NCBI RefSeq assembly: GCF_900166665.1
Contig: NZ_LT800494.1
Coordinates: 4,544,701 to 4,608,700 of the forward strand
Length of the DNA stretch: 64,000 bases
From: Cytobacillus gottheilii
GTDB taxonomy: Bacteria; Bacillota; Bacilli; Bacillales; Cytobacillaceae
Direction: 5' to 3'
The position numbers and the translations under genes are program-made. Below, piece by piece: positions 47,273 through 56,401 of this stretch. Each line of letters begins with the position of its first letter. Positions within the stretch are counted from its first letter, which is position 1. Below the pieces are notes generated by a model, which saw only the letters and a list, made by a program, of their open reading frames with translations, searched no databases and was not told the origin of the DNA.

Positions 47273-47337
47273 AGAAATTGTCTGAAAAAGTGTTGACATT
47301 CCACATTACTTATACAAATTAATAGAACAACTTAAAC

Positions 47338-47378
47338 AAAAAGGAAATGACTCTTAAATTAAAGTCATTTCCTTTTTT
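47338..47378. terminator. Bidirectional terminator
   Basis: AAGGAAATGACT, 10-nt loop, AGTCATTTCCTT, with T5 on the minus side and T6 on the plus side. It touches the stop of YqeB-like gene 2. Confidence 0.88.
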
Positions 47379-48063
47379 AATTCGTATCTTTAACGAGCCT
47401 CACATATTGACCATTTCTTTCATCTCGAATGACGACACCTAATTTTGCTAAATCCTCACGTAGATATTTAGCATCCTCTTTTTCATCTTCTTTTAAAGCG
47501 TGCTCCCTTGCATATAGAAGGGCATTTACCTTTTCTGGAAAGTCTGGATGACCTAACACCCATCGTTGGTACTCTTTTTCAAATGGGTCCTTCTCTTTCC
47601 AGGGATATTGATACGTCCTAAACGTTTCCTGAACGGTATCTATTTTCGTTTCAAAAACTTCTCTATATAATTCATTGCTATTTTTTCCAAGAATAATTAA
47701 CTGCTTATTTTCTATATAAATAGTGGAAATATCTTTTTTATCAAGGGTATCTACCTTATCACCTAATTTTAATTGCAAATTCTCATAAGTTATTGTAACT
47801 TCGAGACTCTCCTCAAAAATAGTCAATGTCAGCAAAATCCCAACAATAATTCCAATAATAGTTGTTATGATGGAGACCCAAAGGCTATTTAATGATGCTA
47901 TGAATTCAATAAGTTTTTCCCATGGCAATACAGGAAGATTTAATAGCCAATCTGCAATAACTGGTATAAACCAACCAATCAAGCCACCTAAAACCATAGG
48001 AACTAAAATGATAAGTGTTTTTTCCACTTTACTTAATCCAAGAACTGTTTCAGTTTCTCTCAT
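47377..48063 (-). CDS. YqeB-like membrane protein 2
   Basis: 228 residues. Same layout as the protein at 40912: membrane spans LVPMVLGGLIGWFIPVIADW and TTIIGIIVGILLTLTI, then YQYPWKEKDPFEKEYQRW and YLREDLAKLGVVIRDERNGQY. About 35-40% identical by eye, so the island carries two diverged copies. It lies 36 nt after the TetR gene, so that regulator probably controls it. Confidence 0.85.
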   Translation of the reverse strand: MRETETVLGLSKVEKTLIILVPMVLGGLIGWFIPVIADWLLNLPVLPWEKLIEFIASLNSLWVSIITTIIGIIVGILLTLTIFEESLEVTITYENLQLKLGDKVDTLDKKDISTIYIENKQLIILGKNSNELYREVFETKIDTVQETFRTYQYPWKEKDPFEKEYQRWVLGHPDFPEKVNALLYAREHALKEDEKEDAKYLREDLAKLGVVIRDERNGQYVRLVKDTN

Positions 48064-48099
48064 AGGGCTTGTCCTTTCTTATTTCAAATAGTTACTCGC

Positions 48100-48693
48100 T
48101 TAATTAATTATTCTTAATATAATTTTTATCAACGTTTCTTTATATTCCTCTACACTTAATTTATTTTGAAAGGTTAACATAGATTCAGAAATGGCTCCCT
48201 GGATTATCGTTGAAATTACTTGAGGTGAAAAATCTCCAAATTCCTCTGACTCTTGCCCTTGGCGAAGTATTTCTCCTAATAAACTTGTTTTTAAATCTTC
48301 TTCTTCATCCTCTAATAAATAATAGGGTGTGTGATCAGGTGTCCGAGCATTAAAAACGATTTCAATCAAAGCAATATTATTCGCTTTATTTGTTACTTGA
48401 TAAGCTAAACTTGCTTCAATAAATGCTGTTAATTTTTCTGTGGCAGTCTGCTTTTGTATCACACATTTATTAATAAATTCCCACTCTTGTTCAACCAAAT
48501 ACATTAATGTATTGTTCATCAAGTCTTCTTTACCAGAAAAATGATATGAAATAAGCCCGGTGCTTATATTTGCCTTTTTTGCTATTTTAGCCAGGCTTGT
48601 GCTTACATAACCAATTTCTTTCAATACCTCAATGGCAGCCTTTATTATTTGTTCTCTCCTAGCTTCTGCTATAAAGGTTTGCTTATCTTCCAT
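48100..48693 (-). CDS. TetR-family transcriptional regulator
   Basis: 197 residues. N-terminal HTH: RREQIIKAAIEVLKEIGYVS, TSLAKIAKKANISTGLISYH, FSGKEDLM. The C-terminal ligand domain is helical. First gene of a two-gene operon with YqeB-like 2; the upstream region has TTGTACAATC..TTGATTAACC half-sites with dyad character. Ligand unknown. Confidence 0.9.
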   Translation of the reverse strand: MEDKQTFIAEARREQIIKAAIEVLKEIGYVSTSLAKIAKKANISTGLISYHFSGKEDLMNNTLMYLVEQEWEFINKCVIQKQTATEKLTAFIEASLAYQVTNKANNIALIEIVFNARTPDHTPYYLLEDEEEDLKTSLLGEILRQGQESEEFGDFSPQVISTIIQGAISESMLTFQNKLSVEEYKETLIKIILRIIN

Positions 48694-48784
48694 GAATATT
48701 CACACCTCCCGAATTTGATTGTACAATCATTTTTTTGATTAACCGTTCAATTAATCTTATTATAATACTTTCTTAATTCTTGTC

Positions 48785-48905
48785 AATAGGGTGGAATAAA
48801 GGGTTAAAGAGATATTGGGTATAAAGAAAAAGACCGAATCACTATTGATCCAGCCGAATTTGAATTGATTTTAAATTAAGAAATGATTGAATAAGTTTAT
48901 ACTTT
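48785..48905 (+). repeat. Dispersed repeat copy, truncated, 3' of the Vat-like gene
   Basis: AGGGTTAAAGAGATATTG, AAAGACCGAATCACTA..TGATCCAGCC, GAATTTGAATTGATTTT and ATGATTGAATAAG. It lies ~150 nt past the stop at 49053. Gap 48906-49052 shows nothing else. Confidence 0.75.
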
Positions 48906-49052
48906 TTTGATTTTCACTTTCAAAGTGTATAGTAACCCTCTTTTTCAAAGGGAATCATAAAGGTTTCTTTTTTCTAGTTCATAAACATCGTGTGGGAATA
49001 AGAGTAACTAATTACCTATCGTCCCGAATGCTACTCAAACAATGTCCGATAG

Positions 49053-49688
49053 TTAATTAATGGTTTTAATTTTGTTTAAATCAGAACTACAAAGTATTTC
49101 AAGATTAGAAAAGATCTTCTCAGGTGGCCAGTCCCACCATTTTAGTTTAAGTAAATAGTCAATCAATTCATCATCAAATCTCTTCTTAATAATCCTGATT
49201 GGATTCCCACCTACTATATGATAAGCAGGAACATCTTTTGCTACTACAGAATTGGCTGCTATAATGGCTCCATCTCCTATATGAACACCAGGCATTACTG
49301 TTACATTTTGCCCAATCCATACATCATTGCCAACCACTGTGTCTCCTTTAAATGGTAGGTCTTCAAGTGATGGTGTTGCTTTTTCCCAGCCATTACCCAT
49401 AATATTAAAGGGATAGGTCGTTACAGAGTTCATCCGATGATTTGCACCATTCATAATAAATTCTATCCCTTTAGCAATCGCACAGAACTTACCGATAATT
49501 AGATTATCACCAAGAAACTCATAATGATGTGTGATATGTTCTTCAAACTTTTCAGCTCCATTTACATCATCATAGTAGCTGTAATCTCCCACACTTATAT
49601 TAGGCCTGGTAATTGTATTCTTTATAAAACAGACGCTTTTAATTGTCTCATTAGGATATAGATCATTCGGATTTGGACCGTACTGCAT
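49053..49688 (-). CDS. Vat-like streptogramin A / xenobiotic acetyltransferase
   Basis: 211 residues, left-handed beta-helix family. YGPNPNDLYP, GDYSYYDDVNG, LIIGKFCAIAKGIEFIMNGA with the catalytic His in NHRM, DLPFKGDTVVGNDVWIGQNV, MPGVHIGDGAIIAANSVVAK and IVGGNPIR all match Vat(A)-type enzymes, which acetylate streptogramin A antibiotics. WW near the C-terminus (LKWWDWPPEKI) is also typical. Followed upstream by a broken GNAT gene in the resistance cluster. Confidence 0.9.
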   Translation of the reverse strand: MQYGPNPNDLYPNETIKSVCFIKNTITRPNISVGDYSYYDDVNGAEKFEEHITHHYEFLGDNLIIGKFCAIAKGIEFIMNGANHRMNSVTTYPFNIMGNGWEKATPSLEDLPFKGDTVVGNDVWIGQNVTVMPGVHIGDGAIIAANSVVAKDVPAYHIVGGNPIRIIKKRFDDELIDYLLKLKWWDWPPEKIFSNLEILCSSDLNKIKTIN

Positions 49689-49710
49689 TTACTCTACCTC
49701 CAGTTTATGA

Positions 49711-50245
49711 TTACTTGCTAGTATATTCCCTTTTTAAAATCCCAATCGTAATGATGTCATGCCATTTACCATTTCTAAATAAACTCTCTCGCAAGACTCC
49801 TTCTTTCTTAAATCCAAGTTTATTATAAATATGTATAGCTCTTTCGTTAAATGAGAATACCCTAAGTGAAACACGATGTAAATTTAATTCTTTAAAGGCA
49901 TATTCAAGTAATAATTTGAGGGATTCTGAATCATATCCCTTACCCCAATATTCTTTTTCACCAATATCAATAATACATTCAGCATTTCTATTTTTTGTAT
50001 CAATATTAATAAGTGACGTTACAGCAATTGCGGTATCACTTTCCCTTTCCTCAGGTGATATAACTCCTAGAAGTGGTTGAATTGAGAATAATATTTTCCA
50101 CAAAACTTCTCGTTTCATCAAGGGAATATACATCCAATGACGGGCTTGTAGTTTTCATTACATCTAAATCATTTCTCCAAGAATGATATATTTCAATATC
50201 ACTTTCTACCATTTTTCGAAACTGGAGCCTTTTTGAGCTTAACAT
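49711..50245 (-). pseudogene. GNAT N-acetyltransferase (RimJ/RimL type) with frameshift
   Basis: The first frame (50245-50051) encodes LSSKRLQFRKMVESDIEIYH..ETRSFVENIILNSTTSRSYI; the second (to 49711) continues EERESDTAIAVTSLINIDT..ECIIDIGEKEYWGKGYDSES..NLHRVSLRVFSFNERAIHIY. A one-base slip near 50055-50065 separates them. Joined, ~175 residues with the acetyl-CoA loop (GKGY) and the RVSLRVF-NERAIH-Y motif: a normal-length enzyme. Pseudogene or sequencing error. Confidence 0.8.
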
Positions 50246-50284
50246 TTAAAAACATCTCCCTTTTGGATAAACGGCCCTAATATT

Positions 50285-51124
50285 TTACACTTTTTCTAGT
50301 AATTTTTCCGTTTCTGTTATAAGTTCCTCGAGTATTTCAATCCCTAGTTTTGTGTTATCTATACTTGAAGAAATCAATGTTATGATTTTATCTATCTTTA
50401 TCTTGTAATCTTGTGGTTTATTATAAAATCCGTCAATCATTCGAACTGCCTTTTTCTCATTGATACAGTATTCTTCATTCATAGCAAACAGGACTTGATT
50501 TAAACATGAAATCGTTCGGAAACAATGCCCCATAACATATGAAACATCATCCTTATCCACATTGTCCTTCGCAAACATCAAAGAAAAAGATGCTTCAAAC
50601 ATGAAATAGTCAATTATGGCATCCTTTAATAGTTTCGGATAAGGCTTTGTCTTCGCTTTTAAACCTGATATTTGATTGGCCCGTTCAAACAATATTTTGC
50701 AAATGGAGAGTTCCCCCATATACATGACATTTAGATAGGCATGTGGATGCCCTGTATGGTAATGGGTTGAAACATTACCTAAAGAGCATTCATCAATTAC
50801 TTGAGATACCCTTTTTATATCTCGAAAAATCAAATCTACATGGTACCCTTGAACGACAATCCAACCACCACCATTTATCCAGGCACCCCACTCACCTAAT
50901 GATGTAACTAAATTTTCTCTATGTTCATCATCCAATTTAGTTGCTATTTTGCTAATTTTTTCAACATCGAAGCCTGCCGTTACATCATAATAAATTCCAA
51001 TATCAATATCAGAAGTTGAGTGATTTGTACCCCTTGCTCTTGAACCTCCTAAAACTACACCAACAATGCCAGGCACATCTTTTAACTCTTTACTTATTTC
51101 ATTCATAATGTTTTGCACGATCAT
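50285..51124 (-). CDS. Nucleotidyltransferase-domain protein (ANT-like)
   Basis: 279 residues. Pol-beta-type nucleotidyltransferase core: VVLGGSRARGTNHSTSDIDI (GS-x9-DxD), third acid in YHVDLIFRD. Helical C-terminal half. Aminoglycoside nucleotidyltransferases have this plan, but substrate cannot be told; related Bacillus proteins are annotated only by domain. In a run with two acetyltransferases and a phosphotransferase. Confidence 0.82.
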   Translation of the reverse strand: MIVQNIMNEISKELKDVPGIVGVVLGGSRARGTNHSTSDIDIGIYYDVTAGFDVEKISKIATKLDDEHRENLVTSLGEWGAWINGGGWIVVQGYHVDLIFRDIKRVSQVIDECSLGNVSTHYHTGHPHAYLNVMYMGELSICKILFERANQISGLKAKTKPYPKLLKDAIIDYFMFEASFSLMFAKDNVDKDDVSYVMGHCFRTISCLNQVLFAMNEEYCINEKKAVRMIDGFYNKPQDYKIKIDKIITLISSSIDNTKLGIEILEELITETEKLLEKV

Positions 51125-51178
51125 AAACTTTCAGCTCCTTAAATATTGTCAAATTTCCCATTTGCAACTTTCGGCTAA

Positions 51179-51715
51179 TCATTCAAAAAATACGCTAGGA
51201 TATTCTACAACTCCTGAAACTTTATCAAGAACATTTGCATGTAATTCAATTGCCATGAATGCTTCATCTGGGACTTCGAAAGGTGCCTTTATCCCCCAAG
51301 TAGATGCTTTTTTGAACCCGAACTTCGGATAATATTCTGGATGTCCCAAGACGACAACCGAATTATATTCAAGCTCTTTTGCTTCTCTTAATGCTTCAAG
51401 AATTAAACATCTTCCTACACCTTTATTTTGATACTCTGGTAAGACAGATACAGGTGCAAGAGCAAGTGACTCTACAATTTGATTGTCATTCATAATTTTT
51501 ATCTTGGATAATAGAATATGTCCCACTTGTTTGTTATTATCTTTATCCATCGCCACTAAAGATAATTCTGGAATAAATACGTTAGAGTTTCTAATTCGAG
51601 ACACCAAATTATGTTCATTTTTATCACTGTGTTCTGCATTAGCAAATGCACACTTTACCACTTCTTCAGTTACTTTATAGTCCTCGACCTGTTCTTGTTT
51701 AATTATTATGTTCAT
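51179..51715 (-). CDS. GNAT N-acetyltransferase (YhbS-like)
   Basis: 178 residues. EVVKCAFAN, LALAPVSVLPEYQNKGVGRCLI (acetyl-CoA loop) and VVVLGHPEYYPKFGFKKAST are the YhbS-type GNAT signature. Substrate unknown. 18 nt downstream of the phosphotransferase gene, so cotranscribed. Confidence 0.88.
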   Translation of the reverse strand: MNIIIKQEQVEDYKVTEEVVKCAFANAEHSDKNEHNLVSRIRNSNVFIPELSLVAMDKDNNKQVGHILLSKIKIMNDNQIVESLALAPVSVLPEYQNKGVGRCLILEALREAKELEYNSVVVLGHPEYYPKFGFKKASTWGIKAPFEVPDEAFMAIELHANVLDKVSGVVEYPSVFFE

Positions 51716-51733
51716 CTCTTAATAGCTCCTGTT

Positions 51734-52687
51734 CTAAAACAAATACTCACTTATTCCATTCAGCTCTTCCTGCAAATAGTTCATTGTCACAATTCTTTCT
51801 TGCTCACCTTGATTATCATATAAAAGCTGTTCCATAAACTCCCATATATCTTCTAATCGTCTTTTTCCCTTATAAAAGGTCATAGCTTCGGTATTAATTG
51901 AAAAGTTTTGATGTGTTTCCTGATAGATCTTTATAAATTCATTAAAGTATGGTTTATCAACTAAGAACATTAAGTCAGCTTCTACTGGAGCTAATTTTAA
52001 CCCTTCCCAGTCAATTAACATTAACTGGTTTCCGGACTGCATTAAATTCCAATAGTGCAAATCTGTATGACATAAGGCCATTCTCAAATTGGCATTTTTC
52101 AAGTACAGGGAATGCTCCTCAACTGTATGAATCAGATTATTTAATTGTGGAATGGAGGAATGGATCAATTCCCATACATCAGATGGAAAATCATTTCTCC
52201 CTTTTTGCAATAGTTGTCTCAACATCTGTAAAAATGGAACCTCAAAATCTTCTTTTATAGCAGCGGTTTCAACTGGAATGTCTTTCCCAAATGAATGTAG
52301 CTCCGTTATCATTTTTGAAAGCTGTCGAACCTGATCGTCTGTTAAATCTTGATCCCCAATCGTTTCCCCCTCAATATACTCATAAAGTAAATACACACCA
52401 TACTCGTCTTCACATTTATATTCCCCACTACTTGTTATCAATGGAACGGTGATTTTCCCATTTAAGTTGCTATTGTTTATAAGCCAAACCAAGATAGGAA
52501 CATATTGATCAATCAGAGCAGTCAACTTCGGAGTGAAAGCTCTGCTTTTTTCATATACCTTCAAAAAATAACTTTGATTTTTGTTAAACACTTTATAAGC
52601 GAGTGATGCCCAACCACCCTGCTGAGGCAACACATCATTAGTCTCTATGTCATAAAAGTCTTTTAATATACTTTTTACTTGATTCAT
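51734..52687 (-). CDS. APH-family phosphotransferase
   Basis: 317 residues, kinase-like fold. Catalytic loop ALCHTDLHYWNLM (HxDxxxxN) and metal site LIDWEGLKLAPVEADLMFL; the N-lobe has GGWASLAYKVFNKNQSYFLK. Aminoglycoside or homoserine-type kinase; the exact substrate is not readable. Divergent from the cat gene; both promoters lie in 52688-52850. Confidence 0.88.
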   Translation of the reverse strand: MNQVKSILKDFYDIETNDVLPQQGGWASLAYKVFNKNQSYFLKVYEKSRAFTPKLTALIDQYVPILVWLINNSNLNGKITVPLITSSGEYKCEDEYGVYLLYEYIEGETIGDQDLTDDQVRQLSKMITELHSFGKDIPVETAAIKEDFEVPFLQMLRQLLQKGRNDFPSDVWELIHSSIPQLNNLIHTVEEHSLYLKNANLRMALCHTDLHYWNLMQSGNQLMLIDWEGLKLAPVEADLMFLVDKPYFNEFIKIYQETHQNFSINTEAMTFYKGKRRLEDIWEFMEQLLYDNQGEQERIVTMNYLQEELNGISEYLF

Positions 52688-52853
52688 CCTAGTCCCTCCA
52701 GTAAAACACTATCAACTCGGAAAAAGTATAACACAATTCGAGGTTGCCCTTTAATTATTATGAAAAGCCATACTTATGCGTATTAGAATGGTTGAATATG
52801 AATTTCAAATGAATTAGTATCTTATTTAAAGCATTATTTATGAGGTGAGTGTA

Positions 52854-52883
52854 TTGGTGAAAGCAGACAAGTTAGCCTTCTAA
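52854..52883 (+). CDS. cat leader peptide (M)VKADKLAF
   Basis: TTG or GTG start after GAGGTGAG. Codons GTG AAA GCA GAC AAG differ by one base from the stalling region (MVKTDK) of the Bacillus cat-86 leader as I remember it. The last codons form the first arm of the hairpin that hides the cat ribosome site. Confidence 0.85.
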   Translation: MVKADKLAF

Positions 52884-52912
52884 AAATTAAAAACACATTT
52901 TTAGGAGGCTAA
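52872..52912 (+). promoter_or_regulatory. Translational attenuator of cat
   Basis: TTAGCCTTCTAAAAA (52872-52886) pairs with TTTTTAGGAGGCTAA (52898-52912), 14 of 15 positions. The second arm contains AGGAGG, the ribosome site of catA (ATG 52917). A ribosome stalled by chloramphenicol on the leader would free it, the established cat induction mechanism. Confidence 0.92.
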
Positions 52913-52916
52913 TCAA

Positions 52917-53567
52917 ATGAAATTTAATCTAATTGAAAAGGAAAAATGGGATAGATTGCCGTATTTCGAGCATTACTTAAATCAGAAGTGCACATTTAGT
53001 ATTACAGCAAATATAGATATTACAACGTTATTGGAACAGCTCCGTAACAAAGGGATTAAGCTATACCCTGCCTTTATTTACATGGTTACTAGGATAGTAA
53101 ATGCTCATAAGGAATTTAGAGCATGCTTTAATGATGAGGGTGAATTAGGTTATTGGGAAAAAATGATACCAAGTTATACAATCTTCCATAATGATAACAA
53201 ATCATTCTCAAGTATATGGACAGAATTCTCTGATGAATTTCGTGTCTTCTATAATAACTATCAAAACGATATGAAACAATATGCAGAGGTTAAAGGATTT
53301 TTCACAAAAGAAAATACCCCAGATAATTCCTTTCCTATATCAAGTATTCCATGGGTGAGTTTTACTGGTTTCAACCTAAACGTAAATAATAATCATAACT
53401 ACTTGTTACCAATTATTACTGGCGGTAAATACTTTAATCAGGAAGACAAAATATTATTACCTATTTCATTACAGGTACATCATGCCGTTTGTGATGGATT
53501 TCATGCTAGTATATTTATAGAGGAACTACAGCAACTTTCTAATAACTGCCTTGATTGGCTCCCATAA
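52917..53567 (+). CDS. catA: Chloramphenicol acetyltransferase, type A
   Basis: 216 residues, usual length 215-220. Active-site His in LQVHHAVCDGFHAS (HHxVCDGxH); substrate-pocket YPAFIYMVTRIVN; SIPWVSFTGFNLN is the conserved middle block. It acetylates chloramphenicol at the 3-hydroxyl. Plus strand, opposite to most of the resistance cluster, with its own attenuated leader and terminator: a self-contained unit. Confidence 0.96.
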   Translation: MKFNLIEKEKWDRLPYFEHYLNQKCTFSITANIDITTLLEQLRNKGIKLYPAFIYMVTRIVNAHKEFRACFNDEGELGYWEKMIPSYTIFHNDNKSFSSIWTEFSDEFRVFYNNYQNDMKQYAEVKGFFTKENTPDNSFPISSIPWVSFTGFNLNVNNNHNYLLPIITGGKYFNQEDKILLPISLQVHHAVCDGFHASIFIEELQQLSNNCLDWLP

Positions 53568-53598
53568 GTATTGAAGTTGCTATTCATTTCATTTAGTT

Positions 53599-53627
53599 AA
53601 GGGGTTGCTTTGGCGACTCCTTTTTAT
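53599..53627 (+). terminator. Intrinsic terminator of catA
   Basis: AAGGGGTTGC, TTTG loop, GCGACTCCTT then TTTATA; the stem has two G-T pairs. 32 nt past the stop. Confidence 0.8.
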
Positions 53628-53674
53628 ATAACACTAAAACAACCATTATTCAGATTATCGAAGGTATTAATTGT

Positions 53675-54571
53675 TCAAACTTCGCTCCAAGCCTTCGCAA
53701 CTTTCAACATTTGTAACCCCATTTCTTCCTGACCAATTTTTATTAGGAATAATCCAGTAGATATCGACTGAATAAAACCCCACTCCCATATTGCTTGAGT
53801 TTTTAAACCAGTTATTTCACTTAGAAGCATACATCTTTTACGACCATTCTCAACTGGATTAATGGACAAATCATCGAGCCATTCACGCATTAATACTCCA
53901 AGATCATAAGCTGGTTCAGCAACCAAACCATCAGGGTCAATCAGTTTAAATGAGGGTTGAGATTCTGTCCTATCTTGAAGAATGTTTCCACTGTGAGCAT
54001 CACCATGAACCAATACGGATTTTTCTTTGCTATTATTTAACAAACGAGACTGTAGGAATTCCAGTGCTTTATCAATTAACTGCCTGGAACATGGACTATT
54101 AAGTTCTGCCCAAATTTCGGGAATAAAATTTAAAAACCAATTTATGATATCCTTACTTGATTGTAGTTTTCGGTCTTTCGGTATAGGTTTTCCCCATGAT
54201 TTTTTTAGTGTGTTACAGATGATCTCAATCTGGTTTTCCATAGAATAACCTACATCTTTTAAAGGAGAACCCAATTTTTCTAATAAAACTGCTCGATGAT
54301 CCATATCATAATTCAGCAATCGAACATAACCATCGCCACCTGCAATCGTTAAAGCTGCTATTTCCTGCTCAAATACAGAATTTCCTTCAATTTGAGGCAT
54401 CATCAATTTTAGTATGGCTTCACCTCCACCCTTTGTACTTACTTCAGCAACAAAGGCCTCCGTGCCGCCATTTAAACTTTTACCCATTTGTATATTCCAT
54501 TTCCGTTCAAATAACTGAGTTACTTCACCTAAACTATCGAGCCATTGTTTACCCTTATCACCTAAATTCAT
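53675..54571 (-). CDS. APH(6)-like streptomycin phosphotransferase family protein
   Basis: 298 residues. SVLVHGDAHSGNIL (catalytic HGDxxxxN) and FKLIDPDGLVAEPAYDLGVLMREW (metal site with the DPDG-AEPAYDLG pattern) mark the streptomycin 6-kinase/APH(6) group. Weak ribosome site (AAAAAG) before the ATG, so it may depend on the upstream aadK-like gene, 62 nt away. Substrate streptomycin likely, not proven. Confidence 0.85.
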   Translation of the reverse strand: MNLGDKGKQWLDSLGEVTQLFERKWNIQMGKSLNGGTEAFVAEVSTKGGGEAILKLMMPQIEGNSVFEQEIAALTIAGGDGYVRLLNYDMDHRAVLLEKLGSPLKDVGYSMENQIEIICNTLKKSWGKPIPKDRKLQSSKDIINWFLNFIPEIWAELNSPCSRQLIDKALEFLQSRLLNNSKEKSVLVHGDAHSGNILQDRTESQPSFKLIDPDGLVAEPAYDLGVLMREWLDDLSINPVENGRKRCMLLSEITGLKTQAIWEWGFIQSISTGLFLIKIGQEEMGLQMLKVAKAWSEV

Positions 54572-54632
54572 AGCTTTTTGCTGAACAGCTATAGGAACTA
54601 CAATGTGATTTTTGATATTTACTCATCTCCTT

Positions 54633-55490
54633 CTATTCATTCAATGACTTATAAATATTTTGCGTATAATTCGAAATGGATTCATCATGATCTGGATACT
54701 TATATCCAAGATCTTCTGCCACAGATTTAGAGTATTTTCTAAAGAGCTCATAACAAGTAAACAAAGATTGCCACATATTTGAATAGCTACTCTCAGAATA
54801 TGTTGTAAGTAATGTTTCCCAATCTTCTTTGGGTAGATAGTGATAAATAAATTTATAGTTCTTCCCAAGACTGAAATTAAAGCCTTTTTCTAATCCTATT
54901 TGCCAAGACATCATTCTTAACAAATTCGACCTAACAATCTCATGTAAATGATCCACTGCAAAAAGGATTTCCCTTCTCGCTAATCCCTTTACTACATACG
55001 TTGAAACCCACCAAAATTCATTACAACAATCATCAAACTCTCTTGCTGTTGGCTTTTTAATCCAATATTTGCGATCACTAGGAATAACATCATTTTTAAC
55101 AAGTGAATCCTTATCAAGCAGCACTTCTACTAATCCATCACTCTTAGAAAAATAATCATCCACTTCGTTTACCGGAATAAGGGTTAAGTCTATTCGATTC
55201 CCATCTTCAAATAACATAAGATAAGAAAACCAATTCCCTAACTCTGGTGGAAAAAGCTCCATATCTTCTGGTTTTTGCATCATCAAACGCTTCCCAAAAA
55301 TATCAAGCCATAGATCGCTTTCTTTGAAAGAATCCATATCTGTTACAAAATAGGAAATATCATAATCTTGAAATGAATCACGAGGTATATTTTTATTAGT
55401 TCGTGAACCTTCTAGCGTTATAAGTCGAATTCTATTATCATTTTTAGCTAAATCTATAAGCATATTCATCATTTCTCGTTCGGTTCTCAT
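54633..55490 (-). CDS. Aminoglycoside 6-adenylyltransferase (AadK/ANT(6) family)
   Basis: 285 residues, same length as Bacillus subtilis AadK. MRTEREMMNMLIDLAKNDNR, LEGSRTNKNIPRDSFQDYDI (GSR..DYD core), NRIDLTLIPV, CCNEFWWVSTYVVKGLARRE and MMSWQIGLE are family blocks. It adenylylates streptomycin at O-6. Together with the APH(6)-like gene it gives two different streptomycin-modifying enzymes in one transcript. Confidence 0.92.
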   Translation of the reverse strand: MRTEREMMNMLIDLAKNDNRIRLITLEGSRTNKNIPRDSFQDYDISYFVTDMDSFKESDLWLDIFGKRLMMQKPEDMELFPPELGNWFSYLMLFEDGNRIDLTLIPVNEVDDYFSKSDGLVEVLLDKDSLVKNDVIPSDRKYWIKKPTAREFDDCCNEFWWVSTYVVKGLARREILFAVDHLHEIVRSNLLRMMSWQIGLEKGFNFSLGKNYKFIYHYLPKEDWETLLTTYSESSYSNMWQSLFTCYELFRKYSKSVAEDLGYKYPDHDESISNYTQNIYKSLNE

Positions 55491-55538
55491 TGCATTTAAC
55501 CCTCCAATTTGTTGAATAGTAGTTTATGTGCCGTATAC

Positions 55539-55570
55539 GAAGAAATCTCAGAAAATTACTGTTCTGAGAT
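55539..55570 (-). terminator. Hairpin after the methyltransferase gene
   Basis: Minus strand: ATCTCAGAAC, 5-7 nt loop, TTCTGAGAT then TTCTTCG. 39 nt past the stop at 55609; the T-run is weak. Confidence 0.6.
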
Positions 55571-55608
55571 GTCTATTGGTGTACTTTCTATTTAATAAAC
55601 TATTACTA

Positions 55609-56340
55609 TTACTTTTCTACTGAAATGATTAAAAACATGGGTCTTCTGTTTTCATCTTCCACCCCTGGAACATTCTTTACCATTTCTTCAGTAGCCATAG
55701 GTTCCATAACTGCATTAATTTTAAAACCAGTATGAATTAAATTATTTATGTAAGTTGAAACTGTACGGTGATATTTTATTACGTTTTCAGTTAGGAAGGT
55801 TGTATTACACACACCTTCTGACTGATAATTGTCAACAGGCCAATGAAGACGATTTCCTTGGCTATCACAATACCAATCTTGTTCATTTCGAGAAGTAAAA
55901 ATTGGATGTTCCATCGAAAAAACAAATGAACCCCCAGGCTTTAAGCAATCAAAAACCTTTTTGCAAATTGTATCAAACGATTTAATATAGTGAAAAGCCA
56001 ATGAACTAAAGATAATGTCAAATTGTGAGTCTGGAAAATTGATGTCTTCAATTGGCATGTTAATGTACGAAATTGAAGGATCACTCGTCATTTCATGAGC
56101 TTTTTGAAGCATTTTTTCAGAAATATCAACTCCAATAACAGAACTTGCTTGTTGTTCTCGAGCATAGCGGCAATGCCAACCGAAACCACATCCCAAGTCA
56201 AGTACGCTCTTATTTTTCAACTCTGGCAATAATGCTTTTAATACAGGCCATTCACCAGCACCTTCAAGTCCCTTGACTGATCTTGGCATTTTTTCATATT
56301 CAGAAAAAAATAAAGCATCATCATATTTGTTTTGTTTCAT
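55609..56340 (-). CDS. SAM-dependent methyltransferase
   Basis: 243 residues, class I fold: SVLDLGCGFGWHCRYARE (motif I), VIGVDISEKML (motif II), FDIIFSSLAFHYIKSF (motif IV) and LKPGGSFVFSMEHPIF. It belongs to the UbiE/small-molecule group, not to the rRNA Erm type. Substrate unknown; its place in a resistance cluster does not prove that it modifies a drug. Confidence 0.88.
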   Translation of the reverse strand: MKQNKYDDALFFSEYEKMPRSVKGLEGAGEWPVLKALLPELKNKSVLDLGCGFGWHCRYAREQQASSVIGVDISEKMLQKAHEMTSDPSISYINMPIEDINFPDSQFDIIFSSLAFHYIKSFDTICKKVFDCLKPGGSFVFSMEHPIFTSRNEQDWYCDSQGNRLHWPVDNYQSEGVCNTTFLTENVIKYHRTVSTYINNLIHTGFKINAVMEPMATEEMVKNVPGVEDENRRPMFLIISVEK

Positions 56341-56401
56341 TGTTTTTACATCTCCAATTTATTAATTAGCCAAAGTACATTCTTTTTTCAACAACACATG
56401 T

